Positions 1-9,217 of a stretch of DNA of 64,000 nt are shown here, piece by piece. Source of the stretch: Mycobacterium sp. 050128 (GTDB lineage: Bacteria > Actinomycetota > Actinomycetes > Mycobacteriales > Mycobacteriaceae). The stretch's first letter is position 1. Each line of letters begins with the position of its first letter. The stretch is taken from positions 1,426,001 to 1,490,000 of the forward strand of contig NZ_JAZGLW010000001.1 of NCBI RefSeq assembly GCF_036409155.1. Direction: 5' to 3'. The notes under the pieces are model-generated. The model saw nothing but the letters and a program-made list of their open reading frames with translations. It ran no database searches and had not been told where the DNA came from. The translations under genes and the position numbers were made by a program.

Positions 1-1202
1 GGGTTCTCGATAGCGAGAGCGACCTCCTCGCAGGGCTTAACCTGTTCCGCGTCGCGATGGTGGGGTTTCCGCCGATTCCGGACCTGCCGCCCGGCCAGAT
101 CACCAAGATGCTCGACCCCGGGCGTATGGTCGGCGCGTTCGACGCTGACCAATTGGTCGGCACCGCATACGCCGCGACGAGCTCGCTGACCCTGCCCGGC
201 GGAGCCATCGTCGGCCACGCCGCCGTGACAGACGTCGGCGTGCTGCCGTCGTTCACCCGACGGGGCATCGCCACCGACCTGATGCGTCACCAGTTGGACG
301 ACTTCACCGCGCGGGGTGAGGTGGTCGCCTCATTACGGGCCTCGGAGGCCACGATCTACGGACGCTACGGCTACGGCGTGGCGAGTTTGGCCCAAAGTGT
401 GGAGATTACGACCGTGCGGGCGGCGTTTCGTCCCGGAGTCGGGACGGGTGGCCCGGTGCGACTTGTCGGCGCCGCCGAGGCCTGGGAAATGCTGCCTCGC
501 ATCTATGACGCCAATCGCCCATCTCGGCCGGGGACCATCGACCGGCCTGCAGTGTGGTGGGAGGGCGTACGGCTGCGCACCGAATTATCCTCTGGGGCTT
601 GGTATGTCGCCGTGCACGGGGAGCCCGGAAACGAGTCGGGGTTCGTCCGCTACCGCCCCGTCGACACCGACAGGTGGTTTGTCAGCGAGCAGCGCACCAT
701 CGTGGTCGAGGATTTCTTCGCGCCCAACATCGACGCCTACCTGGGGCTGCTGCGCTTCCTGTTCGGGCTGGATCTGATTGACCGAGTGACGTTTTGGATG
801 CTGCCGCTCGATGATCCGCTGCCGTCGCTATTGGTCGATCGCCGGGCGGTCAAGGTGACCGCGATGCACGACGAAACATGGCTGCGTGTCATCGACGCCG
901 AACGCGCGCTGGCGGCGCGCTCCTACGCCGGTGACGACGCGGTCACCGTTGCGGTCAACGACGCACTGCTACCGAAGAATTCGGCCAGCTACACGATTAG
1001 CGGCGATGGGGTCGAGGCCACGACCCGTCCCGCCGATCTGCACGTCGGGATCGAGGGCCTGGGTGCGGCGCTGCTGGGCGGCACGACCTGGCGCAGTCTG
1101 GCCGTGGCGGGGCTGGCGCGCGCAGCGGACCCGGCGACGCTGGCCGTGGCCGATCGGTTGTTCGCCGTTCCCGAGGCCCCCCATGCCGGGACGTTCTTTT
1201 AA
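1..1202 (+). CDS. Eis-family GNAT N-acetyltransferase (5' end outside window)
   Basis: The reading frame is open from base 3, so the start lies upstream of the window. The first in-window ATG, at 57, gives 381 residues. The layout fits the mycobacterial Eis family: an N-terminal GNAT domain, a second GNAT-like domain, and a C-terminal SCP2-like lobe ending in a short hydrophobic tail (GTFF), as Eis proteins do. The acetyl-CoA loop is visible as RRGIATDLM near residue 68, followed by the segment [11 protein letters not shown] that is typical of Eis. Eis enzymes acetylate amines such as aminoglycosides or peptide lysines with acetyl-CoA in the cytosol. This may be a paralogue rather than the eis of drug-resistance fame. 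It converges on the cyclase gene, and the two stop codons overlap. Confidence 0.88.
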   Translation, partial: VLDSESDLLAGLNLFRVAMVGFPPIPDLPPGQITKMLDPGRMVGAFDADQLVGTAYAATSSLTLPGGAIVGHAAVTDVGVLPSFTRRGIATDLMRHQLDDFTARGEVVASLRASEATIYGRYGYGVASLAQSVEITTVRAAFRPGVGTGGPVRLVGAAEAWEMLPRIYDANRPSRPGTIDRPAVWWEGVRLRTELSSGAWYVAVHGEPGNESGFVRYRPVDTDRWFVSEQRTIVVEDFFAPNIDAYLGLLRFLFGLDLIDRVTFWMLPLDDPLPSLLVDRRAVKVTAMHDETWLRVIDAERALAARSYAGDDAVTVAVNDALLPKNSASYTISGDGVEATTRPADLHVGIEGLGAALLGGTTWRSLAVAGLARAADPATLAVADRLFAVPEAPHAGTFF

Positions 1203-1999
1203 TCGGTCTCGGAAATCTTGACCGGGTAGAGGTTGTGGGTGCCCTGGAAGCCTTTCAATTCGGCCTCGCACGGTGCGCAGAGCTCGATATCGGGGGCGCC
1301 GTCGATCGCGTCGCGCACCGGCTCGCTGACAAGGATCTCGCCGCCGTCGGCCTGTCCGGCGACCCGGGCCGCCATCGCGACGTTGCGCCCGAAAAGGTCG
1401 TCGCCGCGCCGGACCGACGGTCCGAGGTGCATGCCGATCCGGACGCGAATGCCTTCGGCGTCTTCGAGTAGGGCGCGCTGGACACCGATACCGCACAGCA
1501 CGGCCTGGCGGGGATCAGCGAAGGCGATCATGAAGCCGTCGCCCTGATTTTTCACGACGTGACCGCCGTGGTCGTCGACGAATTTCTGGATGAGCCTGTT
1601 GTGTTGTTGCAGCACCCGCACCCATTCTCGGTCGCCCAGGGCCTCGTTATGGGCGGTCGAATTCTCGATGTCGGAGAAGGCGATCACCACGTCGCCGGCG
1701 GCGGTGAGCCGGGCGAGGTCGGGCCGTTCCACCTGCGCCCAGCCGGCGAGGTCTTCGACCGAGTTACGGACTGTCGCGCCGACGCCTTTGGTCAGTAGTG
1801 AATCGGCCGTCTTGAATGCGGTTCTGATCGCAATGGGCGCGACTCCGCGGCGGCGTCGGCGCCGGCCACCGCTGCGACGGCTGCGCTCGAGCGCGGCACG
1901 CGCGCCGCTGAGCTGGCGTCTCGACACGATGAGCAGCACGCCGAGCGCGATGAGGCCGCCCAGTTCGGCCACCGCAACCACAGCCAGCACTAACGTCAT
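1199..1999 (-). CDS. Class III adenylate/guanylate cyclase, membrane-anchored
   Basis: This 266-residue protein has one N-terminal membrane segment (about residues 2-25), an Arg-rich stretch (RRRRRR near 47), and a class III nucleotide cyclase domain from about residue 100. The first metal Asp is in AFSDIENST, the second in KNQGDGF. The Lys just before it fits adenine selection, and the Asp, Asn and Arg needed for catalysis are visible in [13 protein letters not shown]. The enzyme should be active and probably makes cAMP from ATP at the inner face of the membrane. There is no HAMP or other sensor domain. Mycobacteria carry many such cyclases. Substrate choice is inferred from motif residues only. 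Confidence 0.88.
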   Translation of the reverse strand: MTLVLAVVAVAELGGLIALGVLLIVSRRQLSGARAALERSRRSGGRRRRRRGVAPIAIRTAFKTADSLLTKGVGATVRNSVEDLAGWAQVERPDLARLTAAGDVVIAFSDIENSTAHNEALGDREWVRVLQQHNRLIQKFVDDHGGHVVKNQGDGFMIAFADPRQAVLCGIGVQRALLEDAEGIRVRIGMHLGPSVRRGDDLFGRNVAMAARVAGQADGGEILVSEPVRDAIDGAPDIELCAPCEAELKGFQGTHNLYPVKISETD

Positions 2000-2025
2000 T
2001 GGGCCGAGTATGCCGCAGTGCTTCG

Positions 2026-2967
2026 TCAGCGGTTTTCGACAGACCTCTGGATCAGCAGACGTACACCGGCCACCACCAGGTCGGGCTGGTGGATTTGGAT
2101 GAAGTGGTCGCTATCGGTCGCGATCAGGTGGGGCGTTTGCGGACGCAGCGCGATCAGATCTGACGCGCCGTCTCGCCAGGCCCGCTCCAGCGTCGCGCTC
2201 TGCTCATCCGAGACGCTGCCGGGAACCGCGAACGGCTCGGTCCTCGTCAGCACGACGGTCGGCACCGGAGGGAAGGCCGGGGCCGCCGCGACCTGCGCGA
2301 CGCTCTGGTCGATGTCGATCACCTCGAACGAATCCGCGTTCGCGAACTGTGGCAACGGATGATCCAACTGCCGACGATAAACGGGCCAGTCCGATCCCAT
2401 CAGGCTCGGGATCTCGACGGCGAAGGCATCGACGAACGCGCATGCCCGCACCTGGTCGGGATAGGTCTGCGCATACAGGCGGATGAACAGCCCCCCGAGT
2501 GAGTGCCCGACCAGAACGTAGGGGCTCGGCAGATGTGCGGCGGCCAGCAGGGCGTGCAAATCTTGGACAACGTCTTGGGCGGTGCGTGGCATCGCAACCG
2601 GCGAACTGCGGTTGCTGATGCTGGGCGGGTCGGGATAGCGCAAGGTGCCGGGCCGGTCGTAGGCGCAAACGCGGTGGTCGTCGGCGAGGGCCGGCAGCAC
2701 ACCCGGACCGACCGCTGGGGCCACCACCTCGGACTGATTCCACGGATCCGACGAGTTGTGATACCCGGATTCCAAAATGATTGTCGGACTGCCCCTTCCG
2801 TGGCATTCGAGATAGAGGTGGCGACCATTGCCGATCTCGATGGGACCGGCAAAGTCGCCGCCGCCACCCGACCCCGATGCAGCGCGGTGGTTGGCGCCGC
2901 ATCCCACCGATGCGACCAGCACTGCGACGGCCAACAGTGATCGAAGGGCGCTATCTGCGATCTGCAT
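2026..2967 (-). CDS. Alpha/beta hydrolase, putative lipoprotein
   Basis: This is a 313-residue alpha/beta hydrolase. The N-terminus is a signal peptide ending in a lipobox-like SVGC near residue 23, followed by a Gly/Ser-rich linker, so it is probably an exported lipid-anchored enzyme. The nucleophile elbow is GHSLGG (about residue 155) and the catalytic His is in the C-terminal DSDHFIQ. The oxyanion region is HGRGSPT. The family hydrolyses esters, lactones or epoxides, and the substrate cannot be told from sequence. The -3 position of the lipobox is Ser rather than Leu, so lipidation is likely but not certain. It stands alone between the cyclase and a divergent dehydrogenase. Confidence 0.82.
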   Translation of the reverse strand: MQIADSALRSLLAVAVLVASVGCGANHRAASGSGGGGDFAGPIEIGNGRHLYLECHGRGSPTIILESGYHNSSDPWNQSEVVAPAVGPGVLPALADDHRVCAYDRPGTLRYPDPPSISNRSSPVAMPRTAQDVVQDLHALLAAAHLPSPYVLVGHSLGGLFIRLYAQTYPDQVRACAFVDAFAVEIPSLMGSDWPVYRRQLDHPLPQFANADSFEVIDIDQSVAQVAAAPAFPPVPTVVLTRTEPFAVPGSVSDEQSATLERAWRDGASDLIALRPQTPHLIATDSDHFIQIHQPDLVVAGVRLLIQRSVENR

Positions 2968-3095
2968 CGCGTCATTGTGCAGCTAAGCCAGCCGTGCATA
3001 GCGGAATTCGGGGCAAGATCGTGCACGGCGTTTCGTAGCTTGGGTGCCGACCATTCGGCGATGCCAACCCGGATGACTTGGGAGATGATGCAAAG

Positions 3096-4064
3096 GTGAC
3101 GGTCGAGAAGAGGAGCGACGTGCTCCGGATCGGCGACAGCTTCGAGCCCACCTTCGAACGAGAGCTGGCGGATCGCTACGAAATTCCCTTACTCCCAAGC
3201 GGTCCGCAGCGGACCCAGTTCCTGACGCAGCATGCGGCGCAGATCCGCGTGGTGGTGACCTCCGGCCGCTACGGTGTCGACGCCGAAACCATCGCGGCCC
3301 TGCCCAAGCTGGAAGTGATAGTCAACAACGGCGCCGGAGTGGATTTGATCGACCTGGCCGCGGCCAGGCAACGGGGTATCGGCGTAAGCAATACTCCGGA
3401 TGTGCTGTCGGACACCGTTGCCGATACCGCACTGGGGCTGATCCTGATGACGCTGCGCCGCTTCGGCGCGGCCGACCGCTACGTGCGAGCGGGGCGGTGG
3501 GCAAGCGAGGGACAATTCCCGTACGCCAGAGACGTCAGTGGCCTTCAGGTCGGCATCCTGGGATTGGGCCGCATCGGATCGGCCATCGCTACACGGTTGC
3601 TCGGATTCGACTGTGCCATCGCCTATCACAACCGGCACCGAATTGACGGATCGCCGTATCGTTACGCGGACTCGCCGCTGGAGTTGGCCGAATCGGTCGA
3701 CGTGCTGGTCGTCGCAACCACGGGCGACGAGCGGACTCGTCATCTCGTCGACCGCTCCGTCCTCGAGGCGCTGGGTCCCGAGGGCTATCTGATCAACATT
3801 GCCCGCGGAAGCGTCGTGGACCAGGACGCGCTGGTGGAGTTGGTCGCCGCCGGCGCACTGGGCGGAGCGGGTCTGGACGTCTTCGCCGATGAGCCCAATG
3901 TGCCTGCGGCGCTTTATGATCTGGACAACGTGGTGTTGTTCCCGCATATCGGTAGTGCGACAGCGCGCACCCGACGGGCGATGGCGCTGCTGACGATCCG
4001 CAACCTCGAGACCTACCTGAACACGGGCGAACTGGTGACACCGGTGTTGCGCCGCCGCGGATAA
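3096..4064 (+). CDS. D-isomer-specific 2-hydroxyacid dehydrogenase
   Basis: This NAD(P)-dependent D-2-hydroxyacid dehydrogenase has the usual two-lobed order. The N-terminal substrate lobe carries NNGAGVDLID. The nucleotide lobe carries GLGRIGSAIA near residue 155. The substrate Arg is in NIARGSVVDQ, with a catalytic Glu (DEPN) and His (PHIGSAT). The family reduces 2-keto acids such as glyoxylate, hydroxypyruvate or aromatic keto acids. The GTG at 3096 was chosen because GGGAG lies about 11 bases upstream; a TTG at 3078 would add six residues. It is divergent from the lipoprotein hydrolase and convergent with the ABC permease. The exact substrate is unknown. Confidence 0.87.
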   Translation: MTVEKRSDVLRIGDSFEPTFERELADRYEIPLLPSGPQRTQFLTQHAAQIRVVVTSGRYGVDAETIAALPKLEVIVNNGAGVDLIDLAAARQRGIGVSNTPDVLSDTVADTALGLILMTLRRFGAADRYVRAGRWASEGQFPYARDVSGLQVGILGLGRIGSAIATRLLGFDCAIAYHNRHRIDGSPYRYADSPLELAESVDVLVVATTGDERTRHLVDRSVLEALGPEGYLINIARGSVVDQDALVELVAAGALGGAGLDVFADEPNVPAALYDLDNVVLFPHIGSATARTRRAMALLTIRNLETYLNTGELVTPVLRRRG

Positions 4065-4068
4065 CCCA

Positions 4069-4842
4069 CTAGCGGCGCCGCACCAGCCGCTTCTCCACCG
4101 CGGCCAAGGCACTGTCGGTCAATTTGCCCAGCCCGGCCAGCAGGACGATGGCCAACAACATCACGTCCGTGCGACCGGTGTTTTGGCTGTCCAGCAGCAG
4201 GAACCCGAGGCCCTTCGAGGACGCGATGAGTTCGGCGGCGACCACGAACAACCACGCGTTGGCCAGCCCTAATCGCAGCCCATTCACCAATTCCGGTGCC
4301 GCGGCGGGCAACATCACCGTCGCGAGCAATGACGCGCCACGCCGACCGTACGCCCGTCCCACCTCCACCAGCTGCGAGTCAACGTGTGAGAGCGCAGATG
4401 CCGTCGTTGTGTAGACGGGAAAGAATGCGCCAATGGCGACCATCAGAATCTTCGGTGTCTCGTCGATGCCAAACCATAAGAGCAGCAACGGAACCCAAGC
4501 CAGAGACGGCACTGTGCGAAACGCCGCGACGGTCGGCGCGAGCAATCGGCGCACGATCACCGCCAGCCCGACCAGTGAACCCAGCGTGAGCCCCGCGATG
4601 GCACCCGCGAAATAGCCAACCAGCACTCGAGAACCGCTGGCCTGCAAGTGAGTCCAGAGTTCACCACGCCGGAGGAGTCCGCCCAGCGCCGACACCACGT
4701 CACCGGGCGCAGGGAGCTGGCTGGGCGAGAAGTACCCAGTAACCGCGGTGGCGAACTGCCAGGTCACCAGCAGCAGCACCGGGACAATCAGGCCCACCAA
4801 CGCCAGCGGCAGCTTCGCCAGCCGGCCGGACGGCGACGTCAG
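4069..4842 (-). CDS. ABC transporter permease, sulfonate/nitrate type
   Basis: About 257 residues with six predicted membrane helices and the EAA-like loop seen in importers of the SsuC/TauC/NrtB group (near GRAYGRRGASLLATVMLPAAAPELVNGLRLG). It should pair with the lipoprotein and the ATPase encoded upstream on the same strand to import a small anion or sulfonate-like compound. The start is uncertain. A CTG overlaps the stop of the binding-protein gene in a CTGA arrangement that mimics the common ATGA coupling. TTG at 4800 and GTG at 4797 are alternatives, but they would trim the first residues of helix 1. It is the last gene of a three-gene operon. Confidence 0.83.
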   Translation of the reverse strand: MTSPSGRLAKLPLALVGLIVPVLLLVTWQFATAVTGYFSPSQLPAPGDVVSALGGLLRRGELWTHLQASGSRVLVGYFAGAIAGLTLGSLVGLAVIVRRLLAPTVAAFRTVPSLAWVPLLLLWFGIDETPKILMVAIGAFFPVYTTTASALSHVDSQLVEVGRAYGRRGASLLATVMLPAAAPELVNGLRLGLANAWLFVVAAELIASSKGLGFLLLDSQNTGRTDVMLLAIVLLAGLGKLTDSALAAVEKRLVRRR

Positions 4843-5807
4843 TGCGCCTGCTGAGCGTATTTCGGCTCGATCAGCGTGCTCAGCGCGTTGCGACCCGCGT
4901 CGTCGGACTTGATATCGGAATCGGCCACCGCGAGCGGCTCCACCCGCGTCAAGACCGTGCGCACCGGATCCCCCGGCACCGAGTCGATATCCACCAGTGT
5001 CCGGGTCAGCTCCTCCTGCGCCACGCTCAGCGCTATGTTCGCCTGCGAGGCCAGCAATGCCGCCAGTTGATCGGGATGTGCTTTCGCCCACTTTCGGGCC
5101 TCCTGATAGCTGTTGACCACCGCCTGCAGAGCGTCGGGGTGATCGGCGATGAAATCCTCGCGGGCGTCCAAGACGCCGTAACTGTTGAAACTCGGGTTGC
5201 GGTAAATGAAGCGCGAACCCTGCTGCTGGATGGTCTGCGCGATGAACGGCTCCAACCCGGACCACGCATCGACGTTGCCGCGTTCCAACGCGGTCTTGCC
5301 GTCGGCATGCTGTAGGTTGACGATCTCGATATCGCTCGGTGAAAGTCCTGCTGTGGCAAGCGATTGCAACAGGAAGTAGTACGGGTCGGTGCCCTTGGTC
5401 ACGGCTACCTTCTTGCCCTTTAGATCGGCCACCGAAGTGATCGGCGAGTCCTTGGTGACCAGCAGGCCCGTCCACTCACCACCGGCGTAGAGGTCGACGA
5501 CCTTGATCGGCGATCCGTTGGCCCGAGCGACCAATGCGGCGGAACCGGCGGTGGATCCGATGTCCAGCGCTTTAGATCGCAGCCCCTCGTTGGCCTTGTT
5601 GCTGCCTGCGGAAAGCACCCACGTGACGTTGTAACCACGGTTTTCCAACAGGTGTTGGTCACGCACCACCAGACTCAACGGGTTGTAGTAGGCGTAATCC
5701 AAGTGGATGTCTTTCGACGCCGTAGGGCCCCCATTCGAACCGCAGCCCGATACCGCGACAACCCCGACTATCACCGAAATCGAAGTCAGGTAACGACCTT
5801 TCACCAT
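4839..5807 (-). CDS. ABC transporter substrate-binding lipoprotein, SsuA/NMT1-like
   Basis: This 322-residue periplasmic-type binding protein has an N-terminal signal and a clear lipobox (AVSGC near residue 20), so it should be anchored on the outer face of the membrane. The mature part resembles the SsuA/TauA/NMT1 family: LDYAYYNPLSLVVRD at the start, a ligand-loop segment DIGSTAGSAALVARANGSPIK, and the second-lobe segment LKGKKVAVTKGTDPYYFL. These proteins bind aliphatic sulfonates, taurine, nitrate or pyrimidine precursors. It overlaps the ATPase gene by seven bases and is followed directly by the permease. The ligand is inferred only to class level. Confidence 0.86.
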   Translation of the reverse strand: MVKGRYLTSISVIVGVVAVSGCGSNGGPTASKDIHLDYAYYNPLSLVVRDQHLLENRGYNVTWVLSAGSNKANEGLRSKALDIGSTAGSAALVARANGSPIKVVDLYAGGEWTGLLVTKDSPITSVADLKGKKVAVTKGTDPYYFLLQSLATAGLSPSDIEIVNLQHADGKTALERGNVDAWSGLEPFIAQTIQQQGSRFIYRNPSFNSYGVLDAREDFIADHPDALQAVVNSYQEARKWAKAHPDQLAALLASQANIALSVAQEELTRTLVDIDSVPGDPVRTVLTRVEPLAVADSDIKSDDAGRNALSTLIEPKYAQQAH

Positions 5808-6589
5808 GCTTTTGCCTCACTGCTCCGTCGGGGTACACCGAGCTCGTCCAACAATTGCTCCCGCAACGCGGCGATTCGCGGATCCCCGCGGTCGCGTGGT
5901 TTGGGTATTTCCACTTCATGTGTCGCGGCAATACGGGCGCCGCCCGATTCATCCGCGCGCAGTATCAGCACTCGGTCGGCGAGGATCGCGGCCTCGTCCA
6001 CATCATGTGTCACCAACACCGTTGTCGTGCCCGCCTCTTGCTGCACGGCATCGAGTAAGTCCTGCATCCGCAGTCGGGTCAGCGCGTCAAGCGCGGCCAG
6101 CGGTTCGTCCAGCAAGAGGACGCGTGGGCGTCGCGCCAGGGCCCGCGCGAGGCCGGCGCGTTGCGCCATACCGCCGGAGACTTGCCGCGGGTAATGTTTG
6201 CCGAACTCGCGCAACCCCACGACCTCGAGCCAGTGTGTCACTGCGCCCGAGCCTTTCGCGCGCGGCGTGCCGGGCGGCAGGCCAAACTCCACGTTTGCGG
6301 CCAGGGATCGCCAGGGCAGCAGACGGGGCTCCTGAAACACCACCGCGCAGCGCGGGTCGATTCCGCGCACCGCATCGCCGTCGATCTCGATGCGTCCCCC
6401 GGTCGGACTGTCGAGACCGGCGATGAGCCGCAACAGTGTCGACTTGCCGCTACCTGAGGAGCCGAGTAACGCAACGACCTTGCCCGGCTCGATTTCGATA
6501 TCGACCTCGTGCAGCACGGTATGCGTTCCGAACGTCCGGTCGACACCACGAAGAGACACCCGGGCCGGCGCCGGATTGGTCGACATCAC
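5801..6589 (-). CDS. ABC transporter ATP-binding protein, SsuB-like
   Basis: This 262-residue ATPase subunit has all core motifs: Walker A GSSGSGKST (about residue 43), Q-loop FQEPRLLPW, signature VSGGMAQR in place of LSGGQ, Walker B VLLLDEP, D-loop, and switch His in LVTHDVDEA. The RLLPW segment is typical of sulfonate/nitrate/taurine importers. It energises the permease and lipoprotein encoded downstream. GTG at 6589 and ATG at 6586 are both possible starts; neither has a strong ribosome site, and a 13-codon ORF ends 10 bases upstream. It is the first gene of the operon. Confidence 0.88.
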   Translation of the reverse strand: MMSTNPAPARVSLRGVDRTFGTHTVLHEVDIEIEPGKVVALLGSSGSGKSTLLRLIAGLDSPTGGRIEIDGDAVRGIDPRCAVVFQEPRLLPWRSLAANVEFGLPPGTPRAKGSGAVTHWLEVVGLREFGKHYPRQVSGGMAQRAGLARALARRPRVLLLDEPLAALDALTRLRMQDLLDAVQQEAGTTTVLVTHDVDEAAILADRVLILRADESGGARIAATHEVEIPKPRDRGDPRIAALREQLLDELGVPRRSSEAKAW

Positions 6590-6598
6590 CCGCGCAGC

Positions 6599-6640
6599 CT
6601 AGGAACGACCGTGACAGACCACCAGGTTTGCTTCGGGCAT
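6599..6640 (-). CDS. Possible 13-residue leader peptide before the ABC operon
   Basis: A short ORF reading MPEANLVVCHGRS starts at an ATG and ends 10 bases before the ATPase start. Mycobacterial sulfur genes are known to use Cys-containing upstream ORFs as attenuators, and this operon looks like a sulfonate importer. The peptide has only one Cys and a weak ribosome site, however, so it may be chance. Confidence 0.2.
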   Translation of the reverse strand: MPEANLVVCHGRS

Positions 6641-6845
6641 GATTCAAACCCCGCCCGCTGGGCAGTCTCCGGGTTGGCAACTGTCGTTGTATCGCGAGTC
6701 GGAATAACCGCTCGAGCGGCGCCGTCTGTGGACAAGGTGCAGCGCTAATTTTCGCGGCGCGCCGCAAAGGCACAACGCTGTGGCCGATATCACCGCGATA
6801 CACCGTTCGTCGATCGACCGCGTGCCAGAGACTGGGGAGGAATTC

Positions 6846-8105
6846 GTGTGCAGGCCGAATGTGGCTGTGCCCCGCCGGGCGCAACCGGCACCGGTGGAAA
6901 CGGATGGAAAAGACGCACGCGGTGAATCTGGGGGATCCGCACAGTTATTCGCCTCGGTGCTGGTCGTCCTGCTGGCAACAGGCTGGGCGGCTAACCACTT
7001 CGCCGGGTTGATCCCCGCGCTAAGCGATCACCAGCACCTCAATAGGACCACACTCGACGCGATCTTCGGGATCTACGCGGTGGGACTGCTGCCCGGCCTG
7101 CTCATCGGCGGCCGGCTATCGGATGTGCTGGGCCGCCAGTCGGTGGCGTGGGCGGGGTCGATCACCGCGCTGGCCGGCACGGTCGCGATGTTGCTGTCCC
7201 TGCATTCCCCGGTCTTGCTCGGGGGTCGACTGGTGGTCGGCGCCGGTGTCGGGCTGGTGGTCAGCTCGTGCACCGCGTGGGCTTCGGACATGAAAGGGCC
7301 GGCCGGCGCCGCGGTTGCCGGAGCCGTCCTGACGGCCGGTTTCGCGGTGGGCCCGTTCGCATCCGGCGTGATTGCCTCGGTGGGGCAATCCGGGCTTTGG
7401 GAGTCGTTCGCAATCGCCGCCGCACTCGTCGTGCTCGCCACGGTCGCCGCGATGGTGGCAGCCCAGCGCGTGGACGTGACCGCACCGGTAGCCGCGTCCA
7501 GCCAACCGCAGGCCGCGTCGGCACGCCCCGACATCAGGCGGGCGTTGAGTTGGGCGCTGCCCCTGTCGCCATGGGTGTACTCCTCGGCGACTCTTGCCTT
7601 CGTCACGATCCCCATCCACGTGCACACCGGGCTCGCCGCCCCGCTGGCCGCGGGAACCGCAGCGCTGATTGCCAACGGCGTCAGCGGCACCACTCAATTG
7701 ATCGCCCGCGCGCGTCAGTGGGGTCCGCAGGCCGGCACCGTCGGCGCCGTGCTGGCCGCACTCGGCTACGCGGTGACCGCGGCGGCGCCGTCGACCATGC
7801 CGCTGGCCGTGGCGTTGTCGCTGCTGGTGGTTCTCGGCTGCGCGTCCGGCCTGCTGCTCCGTGAGGGCCTGATCGACTTGGAAGCCGCTGCGCCGCAACA
7901 CTTGCGCGGTGCCCTCACCGGCACGTTCTACACGGTCAGTTACATCGGTTTCGGCCTGCCGATGCTGCTGAGCACCATCGGGTCCGCGAAAGCCGCTGCG
8001 ACGATCCTTACGGTCATGGCGGTGCTGGCGTTGACGACCGCCGTAGCCCGGGCGCTGAGGCTGCGCCGAAACAGCCACCGGCAGAGCGGATTTCGTCCTG
8101 GGTGA
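6846..8105 (+). CDS. MFS transporter, drug-exporter-like
   Basis: About 419 residues with twelve predicted membrane helices. MFS motif A is visible as GGRLSDVLGRQS in the loop between helices 2 and 3. The GTG at 6846 was chosen because GGGGAGG sits five bases upstream; the frame is open further 5' but without a comparable ribosome site. It has a Gly/Ala-rich hydrophobic core and an N-terminal cytosolic tail of about 35 residues. The family exports small molecules or sugars using the proton gradient; the substrate is unknown. It converges with the esterase gene, with three bases between stops. Confidence 0.85.
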   Translation: MCRPNVAVPRRAQPAPVETDGKDARGESGGSAQLFASVLVVLLATGWAANHFAGLIPALSDHQHLNRTTLDAIFGIYAVGLLPGLLIGGRLSDVLGRQSVAWAGSITALAGTVAMLLSLHSPVLLGGRLVVGAGVGLVVSSCTAWASDMKGPAGAAVAGAVLTAGFAVGPFASGVIASVGQSGLWESFAIAAALVVLATVAAMVAAQRVDVTAPVAASSQPQAASARPDIRRALSWALPLSPWVYSSATLAFVTIPIHVHTGLAAPLAAGTAALIANGVSGTTQLIARARQWGPQAGTVGAVLAALGYAVTAAAPSTMPLAVALSLLVVLGCASGLLLREGLIDLEAAAPQHLRGALTGTFYTVSYIGFGLPMLLSTIGSAKAAATILTVMAVLALTTAVARALRLRRNSHRQSGFRPG

Positions 8106-8108
8106 TCG

Positions 8109-9050
8109 CTACAGTGCGAGCGCTTGGCGCAGCACTGCGATCTTCTCGGCCGCTTCGCGTTTCGAGATCGCCGCGTCCTGGATCAACATCGAGCCGTGGA
8201 AAGTTCCTGGAAACAGATGTAATTCAACGCTCACGCCAGCGGCCAGCATGGCCAACGCGTAGGCGACGCCTTCGTCACGAAGTGGGTCGAAGTGCATAAC
8301 CGAGACGTACGCCGGCGGCAGACCTGCCAAATCGGTGGCACGAGCCGGCGCAGCATAGATCGGCACATCGTCGGTTCCGGGGCGACCGGCGCCCAAATAA
8401 CAGTCCCAGCTAACGATCGCTCGGGGGCGGCTCCACAGCGGGGTATCGGTGAAGTCGGTCATGCTCGCGGTGGCGAGTCGGTCATCGAGTTCGGGCACCG
8501 AAAGAAACTGAAACGCGATGTGCGGCCCGCCGCGGTCGCGAGCCAGCAGCGCCAGCGCCGCACAGAGGCCGCCTCCGGCACTCATCCCGTGGATGGCGAT
8601 GCGTTGCGGGTCGATGCCCAATTCGTCCGCGTTCGCGGCCGTCCAGACCAGCCCGGCGTACACGTCCTCCAGGCCGCCGGGGAACGGCGTTTCGGGTGCG
8701 AGCCGGTAGTCGACGGACACCACGACGACGCCGAGTTCGCGGGCAAGGACGACGTTCGTGCCGTGTTCGGTTTCCAGGTCTCCGGCGACGAACCCGCCCC
8801 CGTGCACGCTGTACACCCCGGCCGGGCCGCTGCGCTGATCGGGCCAGTAGATACGGATCGGAACCGCGGGATCGCCGGCGCGGCCGGGGATTTCACGATT
8901 CTCGATCCGAACTCCGGTGGTGTCCGGCACCGGAAGCTGAGCCACCATCTCCGACAACGCCGACCGAATCGCCACCGGATCTTCACCCGGCAGGTCGGGC
9001 AGATATGGAAGCAACGCAGCAATTTCCGGGTCGAACGCATACGTCGTCAT
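8109..9050 (-). CDS. HSL-family alpha/beta hydrolase (esterase/lipase)
   Basis: This 313-residue protein has the hormone-sensitive-lipase signature HGGGFVAGD (oxyanion hole, near residue 82) and the nucleophile motif GMSAGGG, where most members have GDSAGG. The catalytic Asp (HFDPLRDEG) and His (FPGTFHGS) are near the C-terminus. It hydrolyses short- to medium-chain esters in the cytosol. The start at 9050 (MTTYAFDPE) is fixed by AGGAG seven bases upstream; the longer open frame is not supported. The Asp to Met change in the nucleophile elbow is unusual for the family. It is divergent from the LLM gene at 9218. Confidence 0.87.
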   Translation of the reverse strand: MTTYAFDPEIAALLPYLPDLPGEDPVAIRSALSEMVAQLPVPDTTGVRIENREIPGRAGDPAVPIRIYWPDQRSGPAGVYSVHGGGFVAGDLETEHGTNVVLARELGVVVVSVDYRLAPETPFPGGLEDVYAGLVWTAANADELGIDPQRIAIHGMSAGGGLCAALALLARDRGGPHIAFQFLSVPELDDRLATASMTDFTDTPLWSRPRAIVSWDCYLGAGRPGTDDVPIYAAPARATDLAGLPPAYVSVMHFDPLRDEGVAYALAMLAAGVSVELHLFPGTFHGSMLIQDAAISKREAAEKIAVLRQALAL

Positions 9051-9193
9051 GGGCACTCCTGAATCGATCAGCGGCAATGTCGTTCGTAAGTTTGCCCCCG
9101 GCGATCGGCATCTGGCTAGATCGATTGCGCGTTCGTGCGCGAACTGTATATATCGGCGTGGTTTACACCGCCGCCCGAATGGAATGAAGTCGA

Positions 9194-9207
9194 GAACCGA
9201 TCGGTTC
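9194..9207. promoter_or_regulatory. 14-bp perfect palindrome upstream of LLM oxidoreductase
   Basis: GAACCGATCGGTTC is a perfect palindrome ending ten bases before the ATG at 9218, in the divergent region shared with the esterase gene. Its core ACCGATCGGT is the same as in the TetR operator region at 42390. It is a likely repressor site; no regulator gene is adjacent. Confidence 0.5.
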
Positions 9208-9217
9208 GTATATATCA

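Noticed and set aside
4069..5475. 468-residue reading of the permease frame
   Set aside because: The upstream half is the shadow of the binding-protein gene; permease homology starts at about 4842.
6590..6780. SAM or cobalamin riboswitch upstream of the ABC operon
   Set aside because: No conserved box or paired scaffold could be matched by eye; a covariance-model search would be decisive.
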